Shown here: in pieces, positions 7,898 through 15,454 of the stretch
How positions within the stretch are numbered: the first letter of the stretch is position 1
Layout: each line of letters begins with the position of its first letter
DNA from: Alphaproteobacteria bacterium UBA7314
Lineage (GTDB): Bacteria > Pseudomonadota > Alphaproteobacteria > MPNO01 > UBA830
NCBI GenBank assembly: GCA_002471575.1
Contig: DKQG01000034.1
Location: 234,491 to 263,570, forward strand
Direction: 5' to 3'
DNA: 29,080 bases
Translations under genes and position numbers: made by a program
Notes under the pieces: generated by a model
Database searches by the model: none
Told to the model about the DNA's origin: nothing
The model's input: only the letters and a program-made list of their open reading frames with translations

Positions 7898-8163
7898 GTG
7901 GATTGGACAGCGATATATCCCTTCTGGTTCGGCGGCGGACCGGAAATCGATGAAGAAATCGTGCGAAGATTTTCTGCGGCCTACAGTGACGCGTTTGCCG
8001 GCAAAGTCTCCGCCTCGGCCGATGCTACCGGGGGGCCGTTTCGCGGATCCTGCTATCGGATCGGTTTCTGAGGAATATGTTTCGGGGCGATGAACGGTCT
8101 TTCGAAAGCGACCATTTGGCACCGTTGGCGGGGGTGATGGTTAAAAATGACCGAACGGGTTGA
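7898..8163 (+). pseudogene. Frameshifted, truncated DUF924 family remnant
   Basis: A GTG at 7898 (GGGAGG seven bases upstream; ATG 7892 also in frame) starts a reading frame whose product contains FWFGGGPEIDEEIVRRF, a DUF924 motif. The frame stops at 8069-8071. Starting within a run of six Gs (8030-8035), the other frame continues as AVSRILLSDRFLRNMFRGDE, exactly the next conserved DUF924 block (usually LARILLLDQFPRNMFRG). It ends at 8163. Adding one G to the run would restore the frame. Even joined, the protein would be about 88 residues against roughly 180-200 for the family and would lack the C-terminal His/Glu block, so it is truncated as well as shifted. Its end overlaps the start of the FAD oxidase gene. 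Confidence 0.75.
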
Positions 8164-9247
8164 GTGCGTCGTCATCGGGGCGGGGGTCGTCGGACTCGCG
8201 GTGGCGCGTGCGCTGGCTAGGGCGGGGCACGAGGTCGTCGTCTTGGAAAAAGCCGACACAATCGGTTCGGAGACGAGCTCGCGGCACAGCGAAGTCATTC
8301 ACGCCGGAATCTATTATCCGCAGGACAGCCTGAAAGCGAAATTCTGCGTTGAGGGAAAGCGTGCGCTTTATGAATTTTGCGATCACCACGGGGTTTCTTA
8401 CAACCGCTGCGGCAAAATCATCGTCGCGACGGATGAAGAGCAGTTGCCGGAACTGGAACGTCTGAAGCGCAATGCCGCCGCAAACGGGGTGGAGGATCTG
8501 GTCTGGATGACGCCGGGAGAGGTTTCCGAAATGGAGCCCGCCGTATATTGCGTGGGCGCCCTTTGGTCTCCATCGACCGGTATTTTTGACAGCCATTCAT
8601 ATATGCTTGCGCTGCAGGGAGATGCTGAGGAAGCCGGTGCGATGTTGGCCCTTCTCACCCCGGTGACCGGTGGAGAGGTTCTTAGCAGCGGTATCAGGAT
8701 CGATTGCGGCGGCACGACCCCGATATCCCTGACCGCCGATCTTGTGATCAATTGCGGAGGTTTATGGGCGCAATCGATCGCCTCCACAATCGTGGGCCTT
8801 CCGTCTACGAGTATCCCGCCGAAGTTTTATTGTAAGGGAAATTATTACACTCTATCCGGGAGACCGCCGTTTACGAGGCCCATTTATCCGGTGCCGGAAA
8901 AAGCAGGCCTGGGGGTTCATGTAACTGTGGACCTTGGCGGGCAGGTCCGTTTCGGGCCTGACGTCGAATGGATCGACGGCATCGATTATGATGTTGATCC
9001 GGCCCGCGCCGACAAGTTCTATGATGCGGTCAGAAAATATTATCCGGACCTTGCTGACGGGGCGATCCAGCCCGGCTATTCAGGAATTCGCCCCAAAATT
9101 CAGGCGCCCGGTGAGCCGGCCGAAGACTTCGTTATTCAGGGAGCGGACGATCATGGCATCGAGGGGCTGATAAACCTCTACGGTATTGAATCTCCGGGAG
9201 TGACGTCCTCTCTCGAAATCGCGGATTACGTCGCAAATATGATCTAA
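8147..9247 (+). CDS. FAD-dependent 2-hydroxyacid oxidase, LhgO-like (DAO family)
   Basis: The 366-residue protein starts with a dinucleotide-binding motif (VVIGAGVVGLAVARAL, residues 8-23) and the acidic end of the ADP-binding fold at VVVLEK. The segment SSRHSEVIHAGIYYP, covering the histidine that anchors FAD, is characteristic of L-2-hydroxyglutarate oxidase/dehydrogenase LhgO. The C-terminal block GYSGIRPKIQAPG followed by YGIESPGVTSSLEIA is also typical. Such enzymes oxidise an L-2-hydroxyacid to the 2-oxoacid with electrons going to quinone or oxygen. Length and motifs are complete. It sits after the DehI-like gene, whose product class makes 2-hydroxyacids, so the pair could act in sequence; equally it may simply clear 2-hydroxyglutarate. 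Confidence 0.85.
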   Translation: MTERVECVVIGAGVVGLAVARALARAGHEVVVLEKADTIGSETSSRHSEVIHAGIYYPQDSLKAKFCVEGKRALYEFCDHHGVSYNRCGKIIVATDEEQLPELERLKRNAAANGVEDLVWMTPGEVSEMEPAVYCVGALWSPSTGIFDSHSYMLALQGDAEEAGAMLALLTPVTGGEVLSSGIRIDCGGTTPISLTADLVINCGGLWAQSIASTIVGLPSTSIPPKFYCKGNYYTLSGRPPFTRPIYPVPEKAGLGVHVTVDLGGQVRFGPDVEWIDGIDYDVDPARADKFYDAVRKYYPDLADGAIQPGYSGIRPKIQAPGEPAEDFVIQGADDHGIEGLINLYGIESPGVTSSLEIADYVANMI

Positions 9248-9265
9248 AACAATAGGTTACAACCT

Positions 9266-9293
9266 CTTGAAAACGATTTTTGTGCACCTAAAT
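9266..9293 (+). promoter_or_regulatory. RpoH (sigma-32)-type heat-shock promoter
   Basis: CTTGAAA (9266-9272) is a perfect sigma-32 -35 element. After 14 bp comes CCTAAAT (9287-9293), close to the CCCATNT -10. Transcription would start near 9300, giving a leader of about 90 nt before the Hsp20 ATG at 9391, which suits the ROSE-like thermometer proposed there. Confidence 0.65.
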
Positions 9294-9299
9294 AAACGT

Positions 9300-9390
9300 T
9301 ATCCGATGCCCTTACAGGGGTTGGATATCGATACAGAGGTCGGCCATACCGGCGGCCCGTTAACATGTTGCTCACAGGAGGATATGTGAT
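9300..9390 (+). promoter_or_regulatory. ROSE-like RNA thermometer in the hsp20 leader
   Basis: The leader's 3' end carries TTGCT (9368-9372) facing AGGAGG (9376-9381), the diagnostic anti-Shine-Dalgarno arrangement of ROSE elements, in which UUGCU pairs imperfectly (with a G-G contact) with the ribosome binding site. Flanking ACATG/TATGT bases extend the stem. Upstream, ATCC...CCC (9301-9311) and GGG...GGAT (9317-9326) form the expected 5' hairpin. ROSE elements block translation at low temperature and melt on heating. Length and position before a small heat-shock gene in a probable alphaproteobacterium strengthen the call; folding was not computed. Confidence 0.75.
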
Positions 9391-9849
9391 ATGCGTACTT
9401 TTGATTTTTCTCCCCTTTACCGCTCCGCGGTCGGCTTCGACCGACTTATGAATGTTCTGGACGCTGCTCAGAAGAATGGCGCTGCGGACGGTTACCCACC
9501 CTACAATATTGAAAAGACCAGCGAGGACTCCTACCAGATAACGCTCGCGGTTGCCGGATTCGGATCGGCAGATCTAGATGTTGAAGTCCGCGATGGACAG
9601 CTTGTGATCGTCGGCAAGGGCGACAGTGAAGAGCAGGACAACCAGTTCCTGCATCGCGGCATCGCCCGCCGTGCTTTCGAGCGACGCTTTCAGCTTGCGG
9701 ACCATGTCGAGGTGAAGGCCGCGGATCTTGTAGACGGTCTTCTCAAGGTCGATCTTGTACGCGAAATCCCGGAGGCGATGAAACCGAGGAAGATTGATAT
9801 CAGAACGGGTGGAACGATTATCGAAGACCAGAGCGCAAAAGCTGCCTGA
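9391..9849 (+). CDS. Small heat shock protein, Hsp20/alpha-crystallin family (IbpA-like)
   Basis: This 152-residue ATP-independent chaperone binds unfolding proteins and holds them for refolding by DnaK/ClpB. The alpha-crystallin domain spans about residues 33-130. It contains YQITLAVAGFGSADLDVEV and ARRAFERRFQLADHVEV, with the LVDGLLKVDL strand near its end. A C-terminal I-x-I motif (RKIDIR) would mediate oligomer assembly. The N-terminus (MRTFDFSPLYRSAVGFDRL) is typical of the IbpA/HspA class of alphaproteobacteria. It is monocistronic: an RpoH-type promoter and a ROSE-like thermometer precede it and a strong hairpin follows. Confidence 0.95.
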   Translation: MRTFDFSPLYRSAVGFDRLMNVLDAAQKNGAADGYPPYNIEKTSEDSYQITLAVAGFGSADLDVEVRDGQLVIVGKGDSEEQDNQFLHRGIARRAFERRFQLADHVEVKAADLVDGLLKVDLVREIPEAMKPRKIDIRTGGTIIEDQSAKAA

Positions 9850-9867
9850 CTACCAAACCAACTTAAA

Positions 9868-9890
9868 GCCGGGTCCCTTTGGGACCCGGC
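9868..9890. terminator. Terminator hairpin after hsp20
   Basis: A perfect 10-bp stem, GCCGGGTCCC and GGGACCCGGC, closes a TTT loop 18 bp after the hsp20 stop. The following bases (GGTATTGATATT) are only moderately T-rich, so it is a strong hairpin without a classic U-tract, and it isolates hsp20 from the export operon. Confidence 0.75.
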
Positions 9891-9977
9891 GGTATTGATA
9901 TTAACTAATCAGGAACCCCATACCGTCCGCATCGCGGGACGCATTTGATCTGAAGACCGCTGTTGACGAACTGTGTC

Positions 9978-10063
9978 AGGGGCTTTAACCCCTCGCAAAT
10001 ATGTGTCTATAGCCGCTAATAAAGGCGGTCTCGGGGAAACCCCGACCATCCCAGCAGCGGGAT
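9978..10063 (+). promoter_or_regulatory. Three short hairpins in the leader of the ABC export operon
   Basis: Three perfect inverted repeats lie in series before the GGGAGG ribosome binding site (10068-10073). They are AGGGG/CCCCT (9978-9993), TCGGGG/CCCCGA around AAA (10031-10045) and ATCCC/GGGAT (10048-10063). They could structure the leader RNA or simply be chance GC-rich repeats. No known riboswitch class is recognised. A TTGACG at 9963-9968 may be a -35 element, but no good -10 follows. Confidence 0.3.
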
Positions 10064-10084
10064 ATCCGGGAGGTTTGAACGATC

Positions 10085-11038
10085 ATGAGCACAATGCTCG
10101 AAATTCAGGGCCTGACGAAACAGTTCGGCCAGTTTACCGCCGTCGAAGATGTTAGCTTTTCCGTGGGCAGCGGCGAGGTTTTGGGCTTTTTGGGACCAAA
10201 TGGTTCCGGCAAGTCTACGACTATGAAAATGGTCACAGGTTTTCTGTCGCCTACATCCGGCACAGCGCTGGTTTGCGGCAACGACGTGACGCGCGATCCG
10301 ATCACCGTGAAACGGCATATCGGCTACCTGCCCGAGGGCGCGCCTCTTTACGAAGACATGTCACCTGCTGGCCTGTTTGGTTTTGTCGCCAATGTGCGAG
10401 GTCTTTCGGGCGCAGCGCGCCGATTGGCCATTGATCACGCGGTAACCAAGCTGCAGCTCGATGAAGTTTACAACCAGCAAATCGGAACCTTGTCCAAGGG
10501 TTTCAAGCGCCGGGTGGGTCTTGCGCAGGCAATTTTACATGACCCTGACGTGCTGATTCTTGATGAGCCGACGGACGGTCTTGATCCCAATCAGAAGCAT
10601 CAAGTTCGCGAACTGATTGCTGAGATGTCTGCGGACAAGGCGATCGTTATATCGACGCACGTGCTGGAAGAAGTCGACGCGGTTTGCAGCCGGGCGATTG
10701 TCATTGCGCGTGGAAAGAAGATCGCTGATGGAACGCCCACGGATCTCGAACGTCGATCGGGTTATTACAATTCCGTATCGGTTCATCTTCACCCAGAGCA
10801 TATCGAGGGACTCCGTGGCGCGCTTTCCGGGATGAATGATATTTCCGGGATAGAAGTCGGTAACAGCGATGGAGTGCTAGCACAGGTTACCGTGATGTCA
10901 CGCGAAGGCGCGACGATCGTGGAAGCGGTAAATACTCGTATCCGTGAAAACGGCATCTCGGTAGAGCAGCTATATGTCGAACGAGGGCGCCTAGATGATG
11001 TGTTCCGGCAGATTACCAGCGACGGAGGCGCGCGATGA
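10085..11038 (+). CDS. ABC transporter ATP-binding protein (GldA-like)
   Basis: The 317-residue ATPase has Walker A GPNGSGKST (residues 37-45), the Q-loop region near YLPEGAPLYEDM, signature LSKGFKRR (136-143), Walker B VLILDEP (156-162) and switch His192 (STHVLEE). About 95 residues follow the canonical nucleotide-binding domain and form a C-terminal regulatory extension, as in GldA/NatA-type export ATPases. The LSKGFKRR signature with Lys in place of Gly is characteristic of this subfamily. It powers the permease encoded next; the two genes overlap by four bases (ATGA). It is first in a four-gene operon with a GldG-like and a DUF4340 gene. The transported substrate is unknown. Confidence 0.9.
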   Translation: MSTMLEIQGLTKQFGQFTAVEDVSFSVGSGEVLGFLGPNGSGKSTTMKMVTGFLSPTSGTALVCGNDVTRDPITVKRHIGYLPEGAPLYEDMSPAGLFGFVANVRGLSGAARRLAIDHAVTKLQLDEVYNQQIGTLSKGFKRRVGLAQAILHDPDVLILDEPTDGLDPNQKHQVRELIAEMSADKAIVISTHVLEEVDAVCSRAIVIARGKKIADGTPTDLERRSGYYNSVSVHLHPEHIEGLRGALSGMNDISGIEVGNSDGVLAQVTVMSREGATIVEAVNTRIRENGISVEQLYVERGRLDDVFRQITSDGGAR

Positions 11039-11769
11039 GCACTCTTCTTGCGATATCGCGGCGGGAACTTAACGCCTATTTTTCAACGCCACTCGCCTAT
11101 GTGTTTATCGTCATCTTCCTCGCGCTTGCCGGAGCGACGACGTTTTATTTCGGTGGGTTTTTCCAGCGAGGTCAGGCGGACTTGGCAGCGTTCTTCTCGT
11201 TTCATCCCTGGCTGTATGTGTTCTTGATCCCCGCTGTCGGTATGAGATTGTGGGCAGAAGAACGAAAATCCGGGACTATCGAACTGTTGATGACGTTGCC
11301 CGTATCGACGACAGAGGCGGTGTTGGGAAAATTCGTTGCCGCATGGTTCTTCACCGGTATTGCCTTACTGATGACGTTTCCGATCTGGATAACGGTCAAC
11401 TATCTTGGCTCGCCGGATAATGGGGTGATATTTGCGGGATATGTCGGCAGCTTTCTGATGGCGGGCGCGTTCCTCGCGATTGGAAGTTTCGTCTCGGCGC
11501 TAACCCGCAATCAGGTTATCGCCTTCGTCATTTCGGCTGCGGCATGTTTTCTTTTCATGATGAGCGGGTTGGAACCTGTGCAGTCGGCATTCCGAGGATG
11601 GGCCAGCGCTTTCGTGGTCGACCTTGTGGCATCTCTCAGTTTCCTGACCCATTTCGACGCGATCACTAAAGGCGTTTTCGATCTTAGGGATTTTATCTAC
11701 CTCTCTTCCGTCATCGGCGTGTTTTTGTTTGCAAACGTCGTCGTCGTTGATCTCAAGAAGGGATCGTGA
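11035..11769 (+). CDS. ABC-2 type permease (GldF-like)
   Basis: The 244-residue integral membrane protein has about six hydrophobic segments: near residues 18-38, 57-74, 100-125, 137-160, 168-190 and 221-239. The N-terminal MSTLLAISRRELNAYFSTPLAYV and the EERKSGTIELLMTLPVS segment, a cytoplasmic coupling region, are hallmarks of the GldF/NosY branch of ABC-2 exporters. Its ATG overlaps the ATPase stop, and the GldG-like gene starts nine bases after its own stop. It forms the membrane channel of the operon's export complex in the inner membrane. Confidence 0.9.
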   Translation: MSTLLAISRRELNAYFSTPLAYVFIVIFLALAGATTFYFGGFFQRGQADLAAFFSFHPWLYVFLIPAVGMRLWAEERKSGTIELLMTLPVSTTEAVLGKFVAAWFFTGIALLMTFPIWITVNYLGSPDNGVIFAGYVGSFLMAGAFLAIGSFVSALTRNQVIAFVISAAACFLFMMSGLEPVQSAFRGWASAFVVDLVASLSFLTHFDAITKGVFDLRDFIYLSSVIGVFLFANVVVVDLKKGS

Positions 11770-11778
11770 GGAATCGTC

Positions 11779-13704
11779 ATGGCAGATAGCTCAAACAAAT
11801 CACCGATCAAAGACAGCCGGGTGCTTGGAGTCATTTCTCTGGCGCTGGCGGTCGTCCTTTTCCTTGCCATCAATGTTTTCTCCGAAACGGCGATCAAGGG
11901 CGTACAGTTCGATCTGACCGAAAAATCTCTTTACACCCTGTCGGACGGCACCAAGGAAACCCTGGCTGCGGTAAAAGAGCCAATCACGCTACGGTTCTTT
12001 TCCACAAGGCAACTTACGGAATCGACGCCGGGTCTGACAGCCTATGGCGAGCGCGTGCAGGAACTTCTCGAACGCTATGTCGCTCTGTCGAACAACTTGG
12101 TGAAGTTGGAACTGGTTGACCCGGAACCCTTTTCGCCGGAAGAGGACCGCGCGGTCGGTTTCGGACTAAGTGGTGTACCGATCACAGAGGCAGGGGATCT
12201 TGGCTATTTCGGGCTCGCAGCCACGAATACGACCGACGATACTGATGTCATCCCGTTTTTGACGCCGCAACGCGAACAGTTCCTAGAATACGATTTGACC
12301 CGGATGATCAATAATCTTGCGAATCCGAAGAAAAAGGTTATCGCTTTAATCTCAGGGATTCCTGTCGACTCGGACCCTCTCAAAAAATACAAAGCCTGGG
12401 CTCTGATAGATCAGCTCAAGCAGTTCTTCGAAGTGCGCCCCCAAGGACTGACGCCGAAGATTACTGACGATGTAGATTTATTGATGATCGTCCATCCGTT
12501 TGGGCTGAGCGACGGGTCTAAATACGCGATCGATCAGTACGTGCTGGCCGGCGGCAAGGCGATGATATTTGTCGATCCGCATGCCGAAGAGGGCGCGCGC
12601 AGCAATCAAGCCCTTCGTCTTCCGGCAGGGTTGGGGTCGCATATGCCAAAACTGTTCAAGGCTTGGGGCATCAAGTTTGACCGGGACAAGGTTCTTGGCG
12701 ACCTGAAAGCCGGGCAGCGTGTTCAGGCTGGTGTGGATTCGTTTGGACGTCCGATTATCACGCGTTACGTAGCGTGGACAACGTACGGTCCGGAGAATAT
12801 CAATTCGTCTGACGTAACGACGTCGCAACTGCGCCTCGTGAACTTCGGAACGCCGGGGTATTTCGAAATCGAAGAGAGCGCGACGACTATGGTCGAGCCA
12901 TTGATTACATCAACAGAGGCCTCCGGCCCGTTCGATGCGGAAAGCGTACGCCGCAATCCGCAGCCCGCTGAAATTTTGAAAGAATTCAAGCCGCAAAATA
13001 AAACCTATCTCCTTGCCGCGAGGGTCAGCGGAAACGTGAAATCCGCATTTCCCGATGGCCCACCTAAAGAAGAATCAAAAAAGGACGGTGACGAAAAGAA
13101 GGACGCTGCGACGCCAAAACCACATCTGTCGGAATCGGTAAAACCGATCAATCTTATCGTGGTCGCTGATACGGACTTCATGGCAGACCTGTTCTGGGTG
13201 CAGACACAGGATCTGTTCGGACAGCAGGTGGTCGTTCCGACGGCCAATAATGCCGACTTCGTTGTGAACGCAGCCGACAATCTGTCCGGTACTAGTTCCC
13301 TTATAAATCTGCGGAGCCGAGGCTTGTCGGCGCGTCCGTTCGAACTAGTTCAGAACATCCAGAACGAAGCGGAAGATAAATATCGCGCCAAAGAACGTAG
13401 CCTTGTTAAGGAACTCGAAGACGTTGAGAAAAAGATGCAGGAGCTGCAGAACAGGGAACGTGCCAAGAGTGCTGCCGTTTTGTCGCCGGAACAGAAGGCG
13501 GAGATTGCCAAGTTCCGGGCCCGGGTCCTCGAAATCCGCCAAGAACTTCGCCAGGTACAATTGAACCTTCGGCGCGATATCGACAGCCTTGACGCCCGGC
13601 TGAAGGTATTAAATATCGCGGCGGTGCCGGCAGCCGTTGCCATTCTGGCGCTGCTGGTTGCGTTTGTTCGCCGCAACCGGAAACGCGGCCGGGCGGCCGT
13701 CTGA
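11779..13704 (+). CDS. GldG-like auxiliary component of ABC transporter
   Basis: This 641-residue protein has a membrane anchor near residues 14-34 (ISLALAVVLFLAINVFS). A large periplasmic ABC_transp_aux-type domain follows, with FDLTEKSLYTLSDGT, ITLRFFSTRQL and VDPEPFSPEEDRAVGFGL typical of GldG relatives. A charged insert of Lys/Asp/Glu lies around residues 430-455. A coiled coil spans about 535-605, and a second transmembrane helix near 612-632 ends in an Arg-rich cytoplasmic tail. Such proteins partner GldA/GldF. In Bacteroidetes these are linked to gliding, but in Proteobacteria the cluster occurs without gliding and its role is unsettled, perhaps in cell-envelope assembly. Confidence 0.88.
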   Translation: MADSSNKSPIKDSRVLGVISLALAVVLFLAINVFSETAIKGVQFDLTEKSLYTLSDGTKETLAAVKEPITLRFFSTRQLTESTPGLTAYGERVQELLERYVALSNNLVKLELVDPEPFSPEEDRAVGFGLSGVPITEAGDLGYFGLAATNTTDDTDVIPFLTPQREQFLEYDLTRMINNLANPKKKVIALISGIPVDSDPLKKYKAWALIDQLKQFFEVRPQGLTPKITDDVDLLMIVHPFGLSDGSKYAIDQYVLAGGKAMIFVDPHAEEGARSNQALRLPAGLGSHMPKLFKAWGIKFDRDKVLGDLKAGQRVQAGVDSFGRPIITRYVAWTTYGPENINSSDVTTSQLRLVNFGTPGYFEIEESATTMVEPLITSTEASGPFDAESVRRNPQPAEILKEFKPQNKTYLLAARVSGNVKSAFPDGPPKEESKKDGDEKKDAATPKPHLSESVKPINLIVVADTDFMADLFWVQTQDLFGQQVVVPTANNADFVVNAADNLSGTSSLINLRSRGLSARPFELVQNIQNEAEDKYRAKERSLVKELEDVEKKMQELQNRERAKSAAVLSPEQKAEIAKFRARVLEIRQELRQVQLNLRRDIDSLDARLKVLNIAAVPAAVAILALLVAFVRRNRKRGRAAV

Positions 13705-13724
13705 GAGACAGGGGAGATCGATAG

Positions 13725-14786
13725 ATGAAACCCAGAACCTTTTGCGGTTTTGCCGGTATTACAGCCGCTGCTGTCGCAGCTGCAGCAGTTGCGGTGTCGT
13801 CGAAGTCGGACACCATTTCCCTGACCGCCGGAACGGAGCCCGCCTTTCCAAAGCTTGAGAATGCGGTCAACGACGTTGCCAAAATCGAGATAAAAAACGC
13901 CAAGGGGGTGTTCTCAATCACGCGGGATGGCAAAAATTGGGGAATGGATCAGAAGGAAGGCTATTCGGTCGAGTTCGAAAAGGTCAAATCAGCCATTGTG
14001 AACCTGTCGCAGTTCAAACTAATCGAGAAGAAAACAAGTGATCCCGAGCGGTATGAGCGTCTAGAAGTCGATACGCCGAGCAGCGCCGAGTCCAAAGGCC
14101 GTGTGGTAACGTTGAAGAATGACAAGGGCGATGTGCTTGCGTCAGCGGTGATTGGCAAACTCAACCCGAACCTTTTCGGATCCGGCGGCGCCGGTACGTA
14201 TATTAGGCGCAGCGACGAGAAAGAAACCTGGTTGGCGCGTGGACAGGTCGAACTGGGAGGGGAGCCGAACGACTGGATGTCCCGGCAGATCGTTAATTAT
14301 GGCCAGGAAAAGGTGAAACGGGCGATCATCATTCATCCTGATGGATCACAGTTCACGATTTCGAAGGCGGCCGAGAAAGACAAAAACTTCGTGCTGGAGA
14401 ATATTCCTTCAGGCAGAAAGCTGAAAAACCCCGACGAGGCCAATCCGCTTGGCGGGGTGATGTGGCGGATGATGTTCGATGACGTGCAGAAGGCCGACAA
14501 GCAGAAATGGCCGGCAAAACCTTGGGTCTCCTACTATACCACCTGGGAGGGCTTCACGGTAAAGATCGAGACGGCGAAATTCGGCGCGGGGTACTGGGGC
14601 AGGTTTTCGGCGACTATTGACGACAGCGTTACTGACGTCGCCAAAAGAAAATCTGCGGTTCAGACGGTGCGGGAAATCAACGGACGTACGGCGGGCTGGA
14701 CTTACATGCTGACGGCGGGTGATTCAGAAAAGCTGACATTCGGTATCGAAGAATACCTGGCGAAGCCTAAGAAAGAGGGCTCCTAA
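13725..14786 (+). CDS. DUF4340 domain-containing protein
   Basis: The 353-residue protein begins with an Ala-rich hydrophobic segment (residues 8-25) that is a signal peptide or single membrane anchor. The body, from DTISLTAGTEPAFPKLENAV through ITRDGKNWGMDQKEGYSV, matches DUF4340. This domain is routinely found downstream of GldG-like genes and is predicted to be periplasmic and beta-rich. A GGGGAGA ribosome binding site precedes ATG 13725, 20 bp after the GldG stop. It is the last gene of the export operon; its molecular role is unknown. No clear terminator follows. Confidence 0.88.
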   Translation: MKPRTFCGFAGITAAAVAAAAVAVSSKSDTISLTAGTEPAFPKLENAVNDVAKIEIKNAKGVFSITRDGKNWGMDQKEGYSVEFEKVKSAIVNLSQFKLIEKKTSDPERYERLEVDTPSSAESKGRVVTLKNDKGDVLASAVIGKLNPNLFGSGGAGTYIRRSDEKETWLARGQVELGGEPNDWMSRQIVNYGQEKVKRAIIIHPDGSQFTISKAAEKDKNFVLENIPSGRKLKNPDEANPLGGVMWRMMFDDVQKADKQKWPAKPWVSYYTTWEGFTVKIETAKFGAGYWGRFSATIDDSVTDVAKRKSAVQTVREINGRTAGWTYMLTAGDSEKLTFGIEEYLAKPKKEGS

Positions 14787-15454
14787 CAAAACGCAGTACA
14801 GGGATCAGCGGTGTCGGTTTGGCGATTCCGGCGGCTCGGTATTGACCATTGCATGAGCCGTTTCAGAGTTCGGCTCAGGGCAAAATCGCAAGCACTGATC
14901 ACTACTTCTGGGTGGGAATTCGCCGATGGCACCAGAAATTAAAATGTTTTCGTTGCTACGGTAGTTCGTTGGGGCATTAGAACTAACATGGTGTTCAGAC
15001 AGACCCTCACCCTCGGCGGAAGCTCGCTCAGATACTTCTCCTAGAATTCCTGCAGTGTCGAGATGCCGCGAGTTCCGCCGAGGACAGGCGTCTCCTTGGT
15101 TTTCACTAGCGAGGTACCGGGTGTGTTGGGTTCGTGAATCTCTCAGACGTTCACAACCGCGTCCGCGGTTGTTGCGATCTCGATGCTGGAGGCAACGGTG
15201 TCGATCCCGTCGGACTCCCGCGGAGACCAATGCCCTGAAATATGTATCCCAAGGTTTTCCCCAGAACGCTTAGTGGTGATTCAGTCTGTCGCGCCCGCCA
15301 TGAGTCGGATTTTCTTGGGATCGGTACCGAAGAATTTCTCTCAGAATATTCCATAGGTTGGAATCGGTCTGGTGATGACGTGCAGGAGGCGACTGTCTGA
15401 ATTTGACGGCCGGTGGATCAGCGGCCATGCTTACTGAGGTGAGGTAAGGATCGA
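14787..15454. other. Intergenic stretch without a convincing gene
   Basis: No reading frame here looks like a recognised family. On the minus strand, short stretches separated by stops have protein-like composition (for example SSIEIATTADAVVNV, then EIHEPNTPGTSLVKTKETP, near 15190-15080). They may be remains of an old, unidentified gene. Near the right end, TTGACG (15403-15408) with CATGCT 17 bp later (15426-15431) is a weak candidate promoter for the cyclodeaminase-like gene. A perfect inverted repeat lies at 15153-15172 (listed separately). Confidence 0.4.
15153..15172. repeat. Perfect 9-bp inverted repeat
   Basis: ACAACCGCG and CGCGGTTGT are perfect complements separated by two bases, in the middle of the otherwise gene-free stretch. 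No T-run flanks it on either side, so it is not an obvious terminator. It could be a protein-binding palindrome or a remnant. Confidence 0.6.

Noticed and set aside
14805..15230. A 141-codon minus-strand ORF after the DUF4340 gene
   Set aside because: Composition is unlike the neighbours (Arg/Asn-rich), no ribosome binding site or motif; treated as non-coding or decayed DNA.
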